From Flaviflexus ciconiae (lineage in GTDB: Bacteria > Actinomycetota > Actinomycetes > Actinomycetales > Actinomycetaceae), in the NCBI RefSeq assembly GCF_003971195.1, contig NZ_CP034593.1:992001-1056000 (forward strand): a stretch of DNA of 64,000 nucleotides, in the 5' to 3' direction. A model generated the notes under the pieces. It was not told the origin of the DNA and searched no databases. It worked only from the letters and a program-made list of their open reading frames with translations. The position numbers were made by a program, and so were the translations under genes. Shown in pieces: positions 53,940 to 62,968 of the stretch (position 1 is the stretch's first letter; each line of letters starts with the position of its first letter).

Positions 53940-54398
53940 TTATTCAGCTTTCTTGTCTTCTTTGTTGACGTGCTCAAGGAACACGCGGACGAGGCCCAGG
54001 AGCACCATGCCGATGGCAAGACGGTAGGCGAAGTGGATGATCGCGGTAATGATACCCATCGCGCCCGGGCCGTAGTCGGCAGTGATGATCGTCAGGAGAT
54101 CAAAGAGAGCGTAGCCCGCGAAGATGCCGAAAGCAACGAGCGCGAGAAGCATGATGTTCTTTAGGAGCGTCGGAGTGGCGCGGGTCGCGAAGCTCGTGGA
54201 GAACAGTGCACCGAAGCCACCGGACTGCTGTCCAAAACCACCGGGCTGCTGGCCGTATGGCTGCTGCTGTCCGTATCCGGGCTGGGGTGCCGAGTAAGCC
54301 GAGGGTGCGTAACCGTCCTGCGGCGGCTGGTTGTTGTTCTGCTGGAAATTGTTCTGTCCGTAGTTGGGGCCCTGCGGGCCTCCGGGTTGCTGCGACAT
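53940..54398 (-). CDS. DUF4282 membrane protein with Gln/Asn/Pro-rich N-terminal tail
   Basis: 152 aa. Residues 1-62 are low complexity (GPNYGQNNFQQNNNQPPQ, later PYGQQPGGFGQQSGGFG). A DUF4282-like part follows: ALFSTSFATRATPTLLKNIM, helix LLALVAFGIFAGYALFDLLT and helix IITAIIHFAYRLAIGMVLLG, ending RVFLEHVNKEDKKAE. Function unknown. AAAGGA lies 8 nt before the ATG. It is the fifth tailed membrane protein of the cluster and is followed directly by the HAD gene. Confidence 0.86.
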   Translation of the reverse strand: MSQQPGGPQGPNYGQNNFQQNNNQPPQDGYAPSAYSAPQPGYGQQQPYGQQPGGFGQQSGGFGALFSTSFATRATPTLLKNIMLLALVAFGIFAGYALFDLLTIITADYGPGAMGIITAIIHFAYRLAIGMVLLGLVRVFLEHVNKEDKKAE

Positions 54399-54612
54399 GT
54401 TTACATCCTTTCATGTGTCGTGACCGAGCGTACCGGAAAAACCAGTGATCGTCGGCTCATCATCACATTATTCTTCAAGTACACGGTTCACACCGTTATG
54501 CGCCACTGGGTAGTGGTCACCATATGAGATCTTAAATAGTTCCGTTCACCGTGCAACTTTTCACTGGAACTATGTGTTCACACTGGTTTTTAAACAGATA
54601 AGGACTTATGCC

Positions 54613-55803
54613 GTGATTCTTACTAGCCACGCTGGCTCTCTTCCCAGGACCGCACGCCTCATTGAAGCCAATCAGGAGGACATGGGGGTGAACGACCCGG
54701 CTGGCTATGCCACGGTACTAGCCGAGGATGTAGCCGTCGTCGTTGCTCAGCAGCGCGAGATCGGCATCGACATCGTGAACGATGGCGAGTACGGCAAGTA
54801 CATGTCGAAGTCCTCCGACTTCGGTGCCTGGTGGTCCTACTCCTTCGCACGCACGCAGGGACTGGAGATTATCGAGGAAAACCAGGACTGGCTCACCAAG
54901 AAGCACCACTCCACCCCCGATGACATTCAACTCGCTGGCTTTGCTGAACGCCGCGACATGAACCGGTTTCCGGGCGCCTACTTTGGCCCGGATGCGACGG
55001 TGGAGATGGGAGACTCCCGCGGAGTCTTCCCCACCGCCACCGGTCCCCTCGCTTTCATCGGCCAGGAAGCCGTGAACGCCGATGCCAAGAACCTGGTTCA
55101 GGCACTGGAACTCCAGGACCGCCCGGCCAACACCGGATTCATCACCGCCATCGCTCCCGGTTCCGCCGCCCGAGTTTCCAACGCCTACTACAGTTCCGAA
55201 GAGGACTTCATCAAGGCCTGGATCCCGGTGCTCCGCGAGGAATACAAGGCAATCCTTGATGCTGGGCTTCTCCTCCAGATTGACGATCCTTCTCTCGCTG
55301 AGTCCTACGACCAGATCACCCCGCAGATCGACCCGAAGGACTACGTGCGCTTTATCCGCACCCGCGTTGATGCCGTCAACGAGGCCCTCGAGGGCCTCGA
55401 CCGATCCCGTGTGCGTTACCACCTGTGCTGGGGTTCCTGGCACGGCCCGCACACCACCGATATCGAGTTCGAGAACATCGCCGACGCCATGCTGGACATC
55501 GATGTCGCCCAGTACACGTTTGAGGCCGGTAACGTTCGCCATGAACACGAGTGGCGTGTCTGGGAGAGCCGTGATCTGGGCGGCCGCAAGATTCTTCCCG
55601 GCGTTGTCTCCCACGCAACCAACGTTGTTGAGCATCCCCAGCTCGTAGCCGACCGTCTCGTCCGCTTCGCCCGTCTCGTTGGTGCCGAGAACGTCATCGG
55701 TTCGTCCGACTGTGGCTTCGGCGGCCGTATCCACCCCGAGATCGCCTGGGCCAAGCTCGATGCCCTCGTTCAGGGCGCACAGCTCGCCAACGAACAGCTC
55801 TAA
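54613..55803 (+). CDS. MetE C-terminal-like (cobalamin-independent methionine synthase family) protein
   Basis: 396 aa from the GTG at 54613 (ILTSHAGSLPRTARLIEAN), with AAGGA 7 nt upstream. This is the short single-barrel relative of MetE. Zn-site candidates are His/Cys in YHLCWGSWHGPHTTDIEF, Glu in FEAGNVRHEHEWRVWE and Cys in VIGSSDCGFGGR, the normal H-x-C...E...C order. Family members transfer methyl or alkyl groups to thiols (including epoxyalkane:CoM-type enzymes); the acceptor here is unknown. Monocistronic with a strong terminator. Confidence 0.9.
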   Translation: MILTSHAGSLPRTARLIEANQEDMGVNDPAGYATVLAEDVAVVVAQQREIGIDIVNDGEYGKYMSKSSDFGAWWSYSFARTQGLEIIEENQDWLTKKHHSTPDDIQLAGFAERRDMNRFPGAYFGPDATVEMGDSRGVFPTATGPLAFIGQEAVNADAKNLVQALELQDRPANTGFITAIAPGSAARVSNAYYSSEEDFIKAWIPVLREEYKAILDAGLLLQIDDPSLAESYDQITPQIDPKDYVRFIRTRVDAVNEALEGLDRSRVRYHLCWGSWHGPHTTDIEFENIADAMLDIDVAQYTFEAGNVRHEHEWRVWESRDLGGRKILPGVVSHATNVVEHPQLVADRLVRFARLVGAENVIGSSDCGFGGRIHPEIAWAKLDALVQGAQLANEQL

Positions 55804-56344
55804 ACCAAGAACGAGCATCGACCGAACTACGGCTGTGAAACCTCAACAACGCTAAGAACTACGTAGTTCTCAACCGATACCGGGCTGGTCGCAAGATCAG
55901 CCCGGTATTCCATTCCCGTTTGCTGGGTCCACATATCGGGATCGACCCATGGCAATCTCCCGGCACGCCACGACAGATTGTGACCCCCACTTGGCCTAGT
56001 CCGGATCCTGGCTCCCACGCAGGCTTGGTCCGGTTCCTAGCCCGCGGCGCTTGTCTTTATCGCTCGGCCGAGTAGCACCAGCTCTTAACGCACAGCTGAG
56101 TGGCGCCGAATCTTGGCCAGGCACCACAACAAAGGTTCAGGTCCACATGAAACTGATCTCCCAGAGATCGGTGCTGACAGAGATCCGTGCTGATCTCCCA
56201 GGACCCGGTTATCAGGAACTATCGGTTCCATCAGGATTCATCGGCAAAACAGCCACTGATTTCTCTGAATCTGTCAGTCGGGACGCTTGGGGAGCAGTTC
56301 ATTCATTACACTGGCGGATACACGCTATTTCTATAAGGAGCATC
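55804..56344. other. 541-bp gap before deoD
   Basis: It begins with the terminator of the MetE-like gene. Around 56155-56215 CTGATCTCCCAG occurs twice with related GAGATC(C/G)GTGCTGA units between, forming imperfect direct and inverted repeats. ATAAGGAG before 56345 is the deoD ribosome site. No gene is seen; a purine riboswitch is not recognisable. Confidence 0.45.
55877..55907 (+). terminator. Terminator of the MetE-like gene
   Basis: ATACCGGGCTGGTC, loop GCAA, complement with one G-T pair, then TCCATTCCC. It starts 74 bp after the stop. Confidence 0.7.
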
Positions 56345-57049
56345 ATGCCAACACCTCATATCAACGCTGCCGATGGTGCGTTTGCACCGGCTGTTCTTAT
56401 GCCGGGAGATCCCCGCAGGGCTGAGCGGATTGCCAATCTGCTGATGCCGGATGCTGAGAAGGTCTCTGACGTACGCGGAATCGGCGCTTTCACCGGTGAG
56501 TACAACGGCAAGCCACTGTCGGTTATGGCATCCGGCATGGGACAGCCCTCGCTCTCCATCTACGCAACAGAGCTCTTCACGCACTACGGCGTTAAGCGGA
56601 TCATTCGCGTTGGAACCTGCGGCGGCATGGCAACCTCAGCAAAGGTCGGTGACGTTGTTGTCGCCATGTCAGCACACACGGACTCGTCAATGTTCAACCT
56701 GGTCCCGGGCGTCAATCTCGCCCCCACAGCGTCCTGGAACCTTCTCTCTGCAGCTATCGCCGCAGCGGATGACTCCATGAACCTTCACGTTGGCCCGGTT
56801 GCTTCTCGTGACCGCTTCTACGGCAACGACCCTGACGGCGTTAAGACTCTCGCGGATCTGGGAACCCTGGGTGTCGAGATGGAGACTGCGGCCCTTTACA
56901 TGCTGGCAGCCCAGCACAACGCCGAAGCACTCACTGTTCTTACGGTCTCAGACCACCTGTTCGACACCTCGGGTGACATGACAGCGGAAGAACGCGAGCA
57001 CAAGTTTGAGGGTGCTCTTAAGCTCGCGGTAGCTGCCGCGCACTGCTGA
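56345..57049 (+). CDS. deoD: Purine-nucleoside phosphorylase DeoD
   Basis: 234 aa, hexameric low-molecular-mass type. Motifs: LMPGDPRRAERIA (phosphate site), RVGTCGGMATSAKVGDVV, and the purine site GVEMETAALYMLA followed by TVSDHLFDTSG. It splits (deoxy)nucleosides with phosphate for salvage. The ATG at 56345 follows ATAAGGAG; the open frame upstream is not coding. Its last 32 bp overlap the convergent MarR-like gene. Confidence 0.96.
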   Translation: MPTPHINAADGAFAPAVLMPGDPRRAERIANLLMPDAEKVSDVRGIGAFTGEYNGKPLSVMASGMGQPSLSIYATELFTHYGVKRIIRVGTCGGMATSAKVGDVVVAMSAHTDSSMFNLVPGVNLAPTASWNLLSAAIAAADDSMNLHVGPVASRDRFYGNDPDGVKTLADLGTLGVEMETAALYMLAAQHNAEALTVLTVSDHLFDTSGDMTAEEREHKFEGALKLAVAAAHC

Positions 57050-57899
57050 TATCAGCCACCTGGCTCATCGATGCCGACAGTGTCTCCACCTGCTCATCGC
57101 TCAAGCGGGTGGAGACCAAGTCGGCCGTACGGTAGCGAATAGCCTCACTACGGTCGACCGTTGCTGCACCTCGCTCGGTCACGGCAATGACAGCACTGGC
57201 TTCAGTCTCGCTGTCGGCGCTAAGTCCAGTTTCCGTGACAATAACAAATCCGCGCTCCCGTAGTGCGTCGATAAGAACTCTGGTGGCCTGCTCGAGCAGA
57301 CCCAGTTCGCGTGACAGGTCCTCAATATCCGTTACGCCACCGCGAATAAGAACAAGTGCCCGTCGCTCCGATGGAGTGACCTCAAGAGCTTCCTCAACAG
57401 CACGATCCAGGCGCTGATCAATACTGCGAGCCTCTTCGATTCGGTCGAGTAGCTCAACACTGAAAAGTAGGCGATCTGTTGGCTCATGTCCACGGAGAGC
57501 CTCCAGAACACCGCTCCCGGCTTGTTCAGACACGGAAGCGGGCATCGAATCGTCTACATCTGTAGCTGGCCCACCTGGACCAGCTAATGATTCAGCAGTC
57601 GATGATTCAGCTGAAGCTGAAACCGGCTCACTCCGGACCGCGGCCGATTCAGTCGGTACTGCATTCGATTCACCCCTGCCACCAGAAGACCGATCATTCG
57701 GTCGCTCGTTATCACTGTCATCAAACGTTCTGTCCATGGGGTTGTTATGTGTGCCCTCCTCGGCACCAGCTACGTTCATAAGACTCGAGGTACCAACATT
57801 CGACGTACCTTCGACAGGAAGGTTGGTTCCCGTTGCCCCGCCGCCTTGCTTCTTCGCCGCGCCGTTGCTCATGGGTGTTGGGTCCGCTTTGTCCATCAC
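57018..57899 (-). CDS. MarR-like winged-helix protein with long disordered N-terminal half
   Basis: 293 aa. Residues ~1-120 are Gly/Ser/Asn/Ala-rich and acidic, likely disordered. Residues ~130-285 look like a MarR/DUF-type winged helix: SIDQRLDRAVEEALEVTPSE, TDIEDLSRELGLLEQATRVL, IDALRERGFVIVTETGLSAD and IAVTERGAATVDRSE. The pattern T-x-x-E-x-x-A-L before a recognition-helix-like ELGLLEQATRVLIDAL supports DNA binding. Target unknown. It is convergent with deoD (32-bp overlap) and divergent from the MntR-type gene. Confidence 0.75.
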   Translation of the reverse strand: MMDKADPTPMSNGAAKKQGGGATGTNLPVEGTSNVGTSSLMNVAGAEEGTHNNPMDRTFDDSDNERPNDRSSGGRGESNAVPTESAAVRSEPVSASAESSTAESLAGPGGPATDVDDSMPASVSEQAGSGVLEALRGHEPTDRLLFSVELLDRIEEARSIDQRLDRAVEEALEVTPSERRALVLIRGGVTDIEDLSRELGLLEQATRVLIDALRERGFVIVTETGLSADSETEASAVIAVTERGAATVDRSEAIRYRTADLVSTRLSDEQVETLSASMSQVADISSARQLPRA

Positions 57900-57982
57900 T
57901 CCATCTCAACGCATCATCCTGACAGTTTGTTCCAGAAAGCTGTGGGAATAAGCTGGGAGTCAAGCCTTTAAAGGAGGGCGCC

Positions 57983-58705
57983 TTGAGCAATGCGAGTGAT
58001 CTTTCTGCAGCGACAGAGGACTATCTCAAGTACATTTGGTCAGCCACAGAATGGTCTAATACCCCAGTCACAACAAGCCGATTGGCACGGGACATGGGAC
58101 TATCTCCCTCAACCGTGTCCGAGTCGATTGCCAAGCTGACGAAGGATGGCCTGGTCGAGCATGAGAAGTATCGTTCCATCCGGCTGTCGCCGGATGGCAA
58201 GCGCCACGCGCTTGCCATGGTCAGAGCACACCGCCTTATCGAAACCTTCCTGCACGACGAGCTCGGCTACACCTGGGACGAGGTGCACGATGAAGCGGAG
58301 GACCTGGAACACGCAGTATCAATTCGATTTATCGACGCCATCGACGAGCTCCTTGGCTACCCCGACTACGATCCACACGGCGATCCAATCCCATCAAAGG
58401 ACGGGATCCTCCCCGAGGTCCTCGCTATTCTCGTAGCCGAGGCACCTACCGGGGAAGCCCGCGTACACCGCATTGCCGACTCGGACCCGGAAGCCCTACG
58501 CCTAGCTTCAGAACTGGGCCTTCGTCCGGGAGAGACAATCATCATCGCAGAAGGCACTCTCACCGTGGGAGGCAAAGAGAGGCCCCTCGATCCGTTTGCC
58601 TCAATCCTGTGGGTTACTCACGACCACAGCAGGGTGACCGATGACAGTGACAGGGTGGCACATGACAACCACCACAAGGCTAAATCAGAGGGCACGGGCT
58701 CTTAG
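57983..58705 (+). CDS. mntR: DtxR-family regulator with MntR-type metal ligands
   Basis: 240 aa, TTG start with AAAGGAGG 5 nt upstream. The winged helix is VTTSRLARDMGLSPSTVSES; the dimer/metal domain is VRAHRLIETFLHDELGYTWD and VHDEAEDLEHAVS; a C-terminal FeoA/SH3-like domain has LGLRPGETIIIAEGTLTV. Where iron-type DtxR/IdeR has Met10 and Cys102, this protein has Asp (in ATEDYLKYI) and Glu (in EAEDLEH), the manganese-type pair of MntR. The His-rich tail (HDHSRVTDD, HDNHHK) is an addition. No transporter is adjacent. Confidence 0.88.
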   Translation: MSNASDLSAATEDYLKYIWSATEWSNTPVTTSRLARDMGLSPSTVSESIAKLTKDGLVEHEKYRSIRLSPDGKRHALAMVRAHRLIETFLHDELGYTWDEVHDEAEDLEHAVSIRFIDAIDELLGYPDYDPHGDPIPSKDGILPEVLAILVAEAPTGEARVHRIADSDPEALRLASELGLRPGETIIIAEGTLTVGGKERPLDPFASILWVTHDHSRVTDDSDRVAHDNHHKAKSEGTGS

Positions 58706-58756
58706 AGCATTGACGGATCTATACTGGCTCTCGTATTCGACCGAAAGGCTTTGACC

Positions 58757-59656
58757 ATGATGTCCCGCGTTCTCCTCTTCTACTGCTTCACTCCCCTAGC
58801 TGACCCGGATGCTATCCGGCTCTGGCAGAAGGAACTGTGCGAGCGGCTAGGACTGCGCGGCCGGATCCTTGTTTCCAAGCATGGAATCAATGCCACCGTG
58901 GGCGGCGAACTCAAGGCCTGCAAGCAGTACGTGAAGAACCTGAAGTCCTACGAGCCGTTCAAGAATGTCGACATGAAGTGGTCCGAAGGCACGGGACTCG
59001 ATGAAAACGGCCTGTCCCGCGACTTCCCACGGCTCTCAGTGAAGGCCCGCCCAGAGATCGTCTCCTTCGGAGCACCAGAGGAACTCGAGGTCGACGAAAG
59101 CGGTGTTGTTGGCGGCGGCATCCACGTTCGCCCCCATGAAGTCGAAGGGCTGATTGCCGAGCACCCGGACCTGGTGTTCTTTGATGGCAGGAACCGAGTA
59201 GAAGCTGAGATCGGCCGCTTCGACGGAGCGATTGTTCCCGAGACGGAAACAACCCACGATTTCCTCAAGCTCTTGGACGCGGGCGTTTACGACCACCTCA
59301 AGGACACTCCGATCCTTACCTACTGCACGGGCGGTATTCGCTGCGAAGTTCTCTCCGCCCTTATGATCAAGCGGGGCTTCACGCAGGTCTACCAGCTCTC
59401 CGGCGGCATCGTTCGTTACGGAGAAGAGTTTGGTAACGAAGGCCGGTGGAAGGGCTCACTGACAGTATTCGACGACCGCGAAGCCATGACCTTCGGACCC
59501 GACACAGAGATCATTGGTGTCTGCTACGGCTGTGGCAGCCCCGCCGGTGCCCTCCACAACTGCGAAGACGACTCCTGCGTACGCCGCCTCGTCACCTGCG
59601 AGGACTGCTGGGACAGGCCCGTATTCTGCTCCGATCACGCAACGGTCTCGGTTTAA
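58757..59656 (+). CDS. trhO: tRNA uridine(34) hydroxylase TrhO (rhodanese-like)
   Basis: 299 aa. The N-terminal ferredoxin-like domain contains [16 protein letters not shown], followed by a rhodanese domain with [16 protein letters not shown] and the active-site loop [17 protein letters not shown]. The Cys-rich C-terminus ([26 protein letters not shown]) resembles a zinc-binding extension typical of the group. It makes 5-hydroxyuridine at tRNA position 34. GAAAGG lies 8 nt before the ATG. Monocistronic with a strong terminator. Confidence 0.93.
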   Translation: MMSRVLLFYCFTPLADPDAIRLWQKELCERLGLRGRILVSKHGINATVGGELKACKQYVKNLKSYEPFKNVDMKWSEGTGLDENGLSRDFPRLSVKARPEIVSFGAPEELEVDESGVVGGGIHVRPHEVEGLIAEHPDLVFFDGRNRVEAEIGRFDGAIVPETETTHDFLKLLDAGVYDHLKDTPILTYCTGGIRCEVLSALMIKRGFTQVYQLSGGIVRYGEEFGNEGRWKGSLTVFDDREAMTFGPDTEIIGVCYGCGSPAGALHNCEDDSCVRRLVTCEDCWDRPVFCSDHATVSV

Positions 59657-59751
59657 GCTACAGGACGGTCTGAGATCCAAGCCGGTCCGGGATCAGGTCG
59701 GTGTAAGTTCAGCTCGGTCTAATATTCGTCGCAAAGTTCTCGAATTCTAAA

Positions 59752-59793
59752 AGAATGGCTACCTTGAGGAACTTTCCTCAAGGTAGCCATTCT
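59752..59793. terminator. Perfect 20-bp bidirectional terminator between trhO and ndh
   Basis: AGAATGGCTACCTTGAGGAA, loop CT, exact complement. CTTTGTCC follows on the plus strand and CTTTTAG on the minus strand, so it can stop both convergent transcripts. Confidence 0.85.
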
Positions 59794-59835
59794 CTTTGTC
59801 CGTTCTCTGGGCCCCGCGTAGCGGGCCCCGGCGGC

Positions 59836-61170
59836 TTACTTGTGGTGGTGGCGCTTCATGGACTTGGCCGCCGATAGCGGGCCGGTCCTGGCGTTCTTTG
59901 AGAAGTCGGAGATATCGCCAACGATAAGGTTGTGGCTCCTGCCCCACAGCAAGTACTTCGTTCCAAGGTTGACCATCGAGGAGAGCCTGTTGCGGCCTCC
60001 CATGAGGGTGGCGATATGGACGGAGTTCCAGATCATCCAGGCAGTAAAGCCCTTGAGATTCGGAATTCCAGCAACTTCGGCAACAGCATCAGCACGGCCG
60101 ATGGTGGCAAGGATGCCAAGATCCTTGTACTTGAACGGGCCCGGGTCTCCCCCGCCCTCGACAAGGCCATCAATCACCTTGGCAACATGGGTTCCGGTCT
60201 GCTTGGCGGGCTGAGCCAACTGAGGTAGCGGACCATCGTTGATCGCCGCAACGTCACCAACGGCAAAGACATTGGGGAGGTCATTGACACGGAGGCGATC
60301 AGATACTGGGATACGGCCGCCGCGGACCTGCGGGACGTTCCATTTGGACACTGAGCTAGGTACAGAAACACCGGAAGCCCACAGAACAGCTGCCGCCGGC
60401 ATCCATTCCTCTGCTTCGCTACCGTCGGTGGCCTTGAGGAGAACTCCGTCTGCCTTTACTTCCTTCACCGACTGGGAAAGGTGGACATTCACTCCACGCT
60501 TGCGAAGCTCATCCGCGGTGTAGGTGGAGGACGATTCGGAGAACGCCCCAAGGACCTTGTCCGCCATGTCCACCAGCATGATTTCGAGAGTATCGGGATC
60601 AAGCTCGGGGTAAAGGACCGGGAGGTCCTTCTGCTTCATCTCGGCAATAGCACCCGCGGTTTCAACACCGGTGGGACCACCACCGACAATCATGATTCGA
60701 ACCTTTTCACCAGCGCGCTTCGTGGCAGCATCAAGAAGCCCGTTAAGACGGTCGCGAACATCGATGGCCTCTTGGCGGGTGTACAGTGGGAGAGAGTGCT
60801 CCTCAGCACCGGGGATTCCAAAGAAGTTGGCAGAGACACCGGTGCCAATGACCAGGTAGTCGTAGCGCAGCGACCGACCATCATCAAGCGTAATGGTCTG
60901 CTCGGTGTGGTCCATGGACTCCACGGAGCCAAGCTCAACGCGGAGATTGTCCTGACCGCGACGCACTGCGCGCAGGAAGTACGTAACGTCACCCGGGTTC
61001 AGGGTCGATGTAGCAACCTGGTAAAGCAGTGGCTGGAAGGTCGAGTACGGGTTGCGATCGATAAGGGTGACTCGCACATTGGATTTGCGCAGGCCACGAG
61101 CGGCAGCAATCCCGGCGAAGCCGCCGCCGACAATAACAACGTGCGGCTGTGATTCAAAATCAGCGTTCAT
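59836..61170 (-). CDS. ndh: Type II NADH dehydrogenase (NDH-2)
   Basis: 444 aa from MNADFESQPHVVIVGGGFAG. FAD motif VVIVGGGFAGIAAARGL, quinone-side YSTFQPLLYQVATSTLNPGD, NAD motif IMIVGGGPTGVETAGAIAEM, FAD-2 VFAVGDVAAINDG, and the C-terminal membrane-associating AWMIWNSVHIATLMGGRNRL. The enzyme passes electrons from NADH to (mena)quinone without pumping protons. The ATG at 61170 is preferred: TAGCGT ends 7 nt upstream, and the open frame beyond has no coding character. Confidence 0.95.
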   Translation of the reverse strand: MNADFESQPHVVIVGGGFAGIAAARGLRKSNVRVTLIDRNPYSTFQPLLYQVATSTLNPGDVTYFLRAVRRGQDNLRVELGSVESMDHTEQTITLDDGRSLRYDYLVIGTGVSANFFGIPGAEEHSLPLYTRQEAIDVRDRLNGLLDAATKRAGEKVRIMIVGGGPTGVETAGAIAEMKQKDLPVLYPELDPDTLEIMLVDMADKVLGAFSESSSTYTADELRKRGVNVHLSQSVKEVKADGVLLKATDGSEAEEWMPAAAVLWASGVSVPSSVSKWNVPQVRGGRIPVSDRLRVNDLPNVFAVGDVAAINDGPLPQLAQPAKQTGTHVAKVIDGLVEGGGDPGPFKYKDLGILATIGRADAVAEVAGIPNLKGFTAWMIWNSVHIATLMGGRNRLSSMVNLGTKYLLWGRSHNLIVGDISDFSKNARTGPLSAAKSMKRHHHK

Positions 61171-61177
61171 GACACCC

Positions 61178-61183
61178 ACGCTA
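61178..61183 (-). promoter_or_regulatory. Putative -10 element of ndh
   Basis: TAGCGT on the minus strand, 7 nt before the ATG at 61170. Confidence 0.4.
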
Positions 61184-61905
61184 GTGAATAACTTAAAGAC
61201 TGAACAGGGTGGAACCCTGGGACAATCGACACCAAAAGTTGGGACTTTCTTCCCAAGTTTTACTGTTCCGCGAAATATCAACGAAAGGTTAATGTTGCGT
61301 AAATCAACCCGGTTTCCACTTCAATCTTAATGCGACAAACACCACTTGCCGCTACGCGGTGCTTTTCCCATCTTTTACTCAGGTGAGGGGGCGCTCCCCC
61401 TCGAGTCAGGACCCCGGGTGAAGCAACCGTCCAAGTATACTTCTCTTGCACTTTTCGCGCATTCGCGCAGTTATCCTAAGGACCTGAGCGCGCACATTCA
61501 GCCCGCTAGCCGGCTCTCGCGGACAGTCTCGAGCGCACTCTCCCTGCGCGAATCAAGACTGTCAGAAACAGGGAACAACCCTAGCAGGTGGCTTACACCG
61601 ACCCCTCAACGGACCAATTTATTCTCTCAACGGCGCAATCTCTCGGATTACGCAAGCCGCTAATCTAGATCGCACATCAGAACGTCGCACGAACGGGATT
61701 GCGTTGTGAAGCTTCCGTTCACATAACCTCAGCCGTGTACTTTAGCAATTCTTGTCTCCTCGGGAACTTCGCAGTTCGGAATTCTCAGGTTTGGTTTGCC
61801 TGCCATTCAACTAAAGCTGATAAAAATGATCGGTGCGACCGCGCAATCCGGTAGCATCCCTGATTCTTTAGGGTCAGGTTCCCTTGCTCGGAAAGGCGGT
61901 GCCTC
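61184..61905. other. 722-bp divergent gap, no gene recognised
   Basis: The longest gene-free stretch here. It has a GAGGGGG-CGCT-CCCCCTC hairpin (about 61385-61402) and a CCGC-TA-GCGG element followed by TGCTTTT (61349-61365). CGCGCATTCGCGCAG near 61458 is a short palindromic run. No tRNA, riboswitch or reading frame is recognised. Confidence 0.45.
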
Positions 61906-62817
61906 ATGTCGATTCTTCACCTGACTGATCTTCATCTCCTTGCCGATCGCGCCCTTCATCACGGCCTCGTTCCAACATCGGATCACTTGGAAAGAGTTCT
62001 GGAGGATGCCTCTCGGGGCCGCAGATGCAGAGCAATTGTTGTCTCGGGAGATGTTTCAGCAGATGGCTCGGTAAGCTCCTACCAGTTCGCACGGGATGCT
62101 GTTGGCGAGCTGGCCAAGGCATGGAGCGCGCCGGTTGTCTGGGCGGCGGGTGAGAGCGATAATCGCGCCGCCATGAGATCCGTCTTCAAGCTTCCCGGCA
62201 GCGGCATGCAACCCATCGAGTACTACGCGGACATTGGCGAGCTCCGGATCATCGTGGCGGACACGACCGTTCTCGGTTCTACGTGGGGCAAGATCGGCAA
62301 CCGCATTGTCGGCCTCAAGCAGGCATTGTCATGCCCGCGGGAACTGCCCGCCGGGGAACGAAAGACCATGCTTGTGCTCCACCATCCGCTTGCTCCTCCC
62401 CCAACGCTCAAGTACGCGGCATCGGCACTGGATGATGCTCCAGCGGTTGCCCAGATGCTCAGCAAGCTGGAGGCAAAGCCAGAGGTTGTTCTTTGCGGCC
62501 ACTACAGGGTGGGGATGATGGCGGTGGCGGCAGGCATACCCGTCATTGTTGGTCCAGCGGTTTCGGGTGAGACCTCGCTCGACCGAGGACCCTCGTGGGA
62601 TACGGCAACCATCCGCGCCAGCTACGGCATCATCAATCTTTCTGACAGCCATGTCGATGCCACGTCCACCCCGGTAAGCGTTGAAAACGAAGGTGCCGAG
62701 GTCTATTCTTTCCCTCCGGCTGAAGCCTCAAAAACCACACAGGCCAACAGTCGTCCATCCTGGTCCGTTGAGACCGGGCTGCGCTGGTGCGGGCAAGGAA
62801 GCGAGCACCTGTCTTAG
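61906..62817 (+). CDS. Metallophosphoesterase with degenerate metal motifs
   Basis: 303 aa, calcineurin-like/CpdA-like fold. Motif 1 is LHLTDLHLLADRA (D-x-H intact), motif 2 VVSGDVSADGS (GD intact), motif 3 is AAGESDNRAAM where the family has GNHD, motif 4 VLHHPLAP, and motif 5 LCGHYRVGM where GH-x-H is expected. Two ligands are therefore changed, so activity may be altered. GGAAAGG lies upstream. Substrate unknown; cyclic-nucleotide phosphodiesterases are the nearest well-known relatives. Confidence 0.85.
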   Translation: MSILHLTDLHLLADRALHHGLVPTSDHLERVLEDASRGRRCRAIVVSGDVSADGSVSSYQFARDAVGELAKAWSAPVVWAAGESDNRAAMRSVFKLPGSGMQPIEYYADIGELRIIVADTTVLGSTWGKIGNRIVGLKQALSCPRELPAGERKTMLVLHHPLAPPPTLKYAASALDDAPAVAQMLSKLEAKPEVVLCGHYRVGMMAVAAGIPVIVGPAVSGETSLDRGPSWDTATIRASYGIINLSDSHVDATSTPVSVENEGAEVYSFPPAEASKTTQANSRPSWSVETGLRWCGQGSEHLS

Positions 62818-62832
62818 GTGACAGGTGCTCGC
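62801..62832 (+). terminator. Terminator overlapping the metallophosphoesterase stop
   Basis: GCGAGCACCTGTC, loop TTAGGT, exact complement. The stop codon lies in the loop. Confidence 0.7.
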
Positions 62833-62968
62833 ACACAGAAATAGGAACCAACAGGGAAAATTAAAAACTAGACATGGACGACTAATCGGACCCGCAGTTG
62901 GTCAACCAGGCGAGTTAGGGCTGGGATGACCAAACGGTTGGGCCGACAGTCATCAGTAACCGCCGAGT

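Noticed and set aside
54718..55818. 366-codon minus-strand frame opposite the MetE-like gene
   Set aside because: Val/Gly/Asp-rich shadow; the plus-strand gene has the Zn-site motifs and a ribosome site.
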